Below are positions 5,889 to 6,854 of a stretch of DNA of 6,854 nucleotides, piece after piece. Every line of letters starts with the position of its first letter. Position 1 is the stretch's first letter. This stretch comes from an uncultured Ruminococcus sp. (GTDB lineage: Bacteria; Bacillota_A; Clostridia; Oscillospirales; Ruminococcaceae). The position numbers and the translations under genes are program-made. The stretch is from NCBI GenBank assembly GCA_946629405.1, contig CAMOXW010000047.1:1-6854 (forward strand). Reading direction: 5' to 3'. A model generated the notes under the pieces. It ran no database searches, was not told where the DNA came from, and saw nothing but the letters and a program-made list of their open reading frames with translations.

Positions 5889-6584
5889 ATGAAAAAAACT
5901 ATTCTTATTTCGATGACAGTTATTGCATCATTACTCTCAGCCTTTTCCTGTTCGGGAAAAAGCAATAGTTCATCTTCTGTTTCTGATGCAGAAGATCAGA
6001 TGATAGTTACAAATGGCGATTCGCTTGTGGATATCCCTTTAACCGGAGAAATACCTCCTGATGAGTACCGCAGGATCATGCTTGATGGTAAGGATAATAC
6101 CGTCGATAATATTTCGCCGATGAACAGTGTGATGTTTGAGAATTACCTTAATAATTTCAGGGATAAGGAGAACATCTTTCAAATAGACGGCGGCACCGAT
6201 CCCGGAGCTCATGCCGCTGCTGTGTTCAAAATAGCGATAACCGACGAAAACGGCTGCCTCGGTATGTCCAATATCTGGAACTATCTTATAGCTGCCGATG
6301 ACAGATACCTCGGAGTGATAAAGGCAGACTGCCGCAATGGTCAGCCTGCGGCCACAGACTATTCTGCCTCGCAGAGCATCGCAGGCTCCCTGAACAACGC
6401 ACGCGGTGGCAGCAGGCTCGCACTTTTCAACGACGGAAATCAGTTTGAGATATACGGAATCTATGAGGACGGCACGGTCGTTACTCTTATGGGAACTCTC
6501 CCCTACTCTGGAAGTCTCACTTTTGAGGATATTGCAGGCGCGGATAACGTTATTACTGTCGGCAAGTATGGAGGTTTATTATAA
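5889..6584 (+). CDS. Putative secreted lipoprotein of unknown function
   Basis: I do not recognise this 231-residue protein. It begins with a clear export signal: MKKT, a hydrophobic stretch to residue 19, and a cysteine at 21 in SAFSCSGKS. The lipobox (AFSC) is weaker than the usual LAGC type, since position -3 is Ala, but the Ser/Gly-rich linker that follows (22-32) is typical of a lipid-anchored protein. The mature part is soluble and mixed alpha/beta. It has a segment GGTDPGAHAAAVFKIAITDENGC (101-123, split in two motifs: GGTDPGAHAAAVFK and IAITDENGC) and, near the end, an alternation of glycine turns and strands (FEIYGIYEDGTVVTLMGTL). Cys123 and Cys148 could form a disulfide. AAGGAG sits eight bases before the start. 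The gene appears to have its own promoter, and no terminator is seen before the rpsO promoter 27 bases downstream. Confidence 0.85.
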   Translation: MKKTILISMTVIASLLSAFSCSGKSNSSSSVSDAEDQMIVTNGDSLVDIPLTGEIPPDEYRRIMLDGKDNTVDNISPMNSVMFENYLNNFRDKENIFQIDGGTDPGAHAAAVFKIAITDENGCLGMSNIWNYLIAADDRYLGVIKADCRNGQPAATDYSASQSIAGSLNNARGGSRLALFNDGNQFEIYGIYEDGTVVTLMGTLPYSGSLTFEDIAGADNVITVGKYGGLL

Positions 6585-6611
6585 AAATAAGAAAAAATTG
6601 CAAAAAAGCAC

Positions 6612-6640
6612 TTTACAAATCCAAAAAAGTGTGATATAAT
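6612..6640 (+). promoter_or_regulatory. rpsO promoter with extended -10 and overlapping dyad
   Basis: TTTACA, a 17-base spacer, TATAAT preceded by TG and one base. The start of transcription would be near 6647. A 6-bp dyad, GTGATA-N6-TATCAC (6631-6648), overlaps the -10 element and start site. It may be an operator, or simply a by-product of the TGTGATATAAT form of the -10. Confidence 0.82.
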
Positions 6641-6646
6641 ATTATC

Positions 6647-6727
6647 ACCGTGTACTTGGACAAGGGCTTGACCTCAATTCCACCCTGATCTGAGTTGTCG
6701 GAATAATATTTTTATGAGGTGCTTTCA
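6647..6727 (+). promoter_or_regulatory. rpsO 5' leader, candidate S15 autoregulatory RNA
   Basis: About 80 untranslated bases before rpsO. ACCTCA at 6671-6676 is perfectly complementary to TGAGGT at 6715-6720, which contains the ribosome binding site; next to it ATTCC (6677-6681) can pair with GGAAT (6700-6704), extending the same helix across a 10-base bulge. A competing fold is possible: GACAA (6659-6663) with TTGTC (6695-6699) enclosing GGG (6664-6666) with CCC (6683-6685). S15 is known to repress its own translation through leader RNA structure in several bacteria, with unrelated structures in different groups. The pairings are seen; S15 binding is inferred. Confidence 0.5.
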
Positions 6728-6854
6728 ATGTTACTGAAAGATGAAAAGACAGCCGTTATCGAGGCTAACAGAACACACGAAAATGACACAGGATCTCCTG
6801 AGGTCCAGATCGCTATCCTTACAAGAAGGATCAACGACCTTACCGCTCACCTCA
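6728..6854 (+). CDS. rpsO: Ribosomal protein S15 (partial, 5' part)
   Basis: The first 42 residues are present; about half of the usual 88-89-residue protein lies beyond the right edge. The family signature region is clear: [19 protein letters not shown] at residues 18-36, followed by NDLTAHL. S15 binds the central domain of 16S rRNA at the helix 20-22 junction early in 30S assembly. The start ATG follows GAGGTG at 6716-6721, with a seven-base gap. In Firmicutes pnp often lies downstream, but this is outside the window. The gene has its own promoter and a leader that may carry autoregulation. Confidence 0.97.
   Translation, partial: MLLKDEKTAVIEANRTHENDTGSPEVQIAILTRRINDLTAHL

Noticed and set aside
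5762..5965. A 67-codon minus-strand open frame in the divergent promoter region
   Set aside because: It runs through the consensus promoter and signal peptide of the lipoprotein gene on the other strand and has no ribosome binding site.
6609..6631. CACTTT and AAAGTG inverted repeat downstream of the lipoprotein, considered as its terminator
   Set aside because: The stem is AT-rich with an 11-base loop, and it is followed by the rpsO -10 rather than a T-tract.
6406..6639. A 77-codon plus-strand frame overlapping the lipoprotein end
   Set aside because: Out of frame with the lipoprotein, no start signal, and it would run into the rpsO -10 region.
1..6854. A defence island, phage or mobile element
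   Set aside because: No transposase, integrase, CRISPR repeats, terminal repeats, attachment sites or recognisable defence genes were seen; a ligase and a methyltransferase alone do not support one, and the FkbM family acts on small molecules or glycans rather than DNA.

Overview
The window looks like chromosomal DNA of a low-to-mid GC Firmicute. The short AGGAGG-type ribosome binding sites, the TG-extended -10 promoters and the protein flavour (AraC/ABC iron-type pair, divergent clostridial-style LigA) point to the Clostridia, probably a Ruminococcus-like gut or rumen bacterium. That placement is an inference from sequence style, not from a marker gene search.

Left part (1-2056, minus strand): an iron- or siderophore-type locus. 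An AraC regulator is translationally coupled (stop and start share a base in TAATG) to an ABC transporter whose membrane half fills the rest of the window edge; its ATPase half lies outside. Upstream of the regulator sit a perfect 8-bp inverted repeat that resembles a DtxR/IdeR iron box, a strong intrinsic terminator hairpin, and a good extended -10 promoter. The order is promoter, hairpin, operator, gene, so the hairpin may both end the ligA transcript and act on the araC leader.

Middle part (2124-5702, minus strand): an apparent three-gene operon read from one clear promoter (TTGACT-17-TAAAAT). The genes are a small soluble protein that looks like a bacterial PH-domain protein, an FkbM-family methyltransferase with an extra Rossmann-like N-terminal region, and a near-full-length NAD-dependent DNA ligase. 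The ligase keeps the catalytic KxDG lysine, zinc finger, helix-hairpin-helix and BRCT regions, but two positions that are conserved in canonical LigA are changed (Glu before KxDG to Ser; motif IV Lys to Met). It looks like the divergent LigA paralogue type rather than the housekeeping enzyme. A GC-rich hairpin separates the methyltransferase from the ligase.

Right part (5792-6854, plus strand): a divergent consensus promoter drives an unrecognised secreted lipoprotein, followed within about 30 bases by the rpsO promoter, a leader of about 80 bases in which an upstream ACCTCA can pair with the ribosome binding site, and the 5' part of rpsO (ribosomal protein S15). No intergenic gap exceeds 300 bases. 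No tRNA, rRNA, CRISPR, insertion sequence or phage feature was seen.
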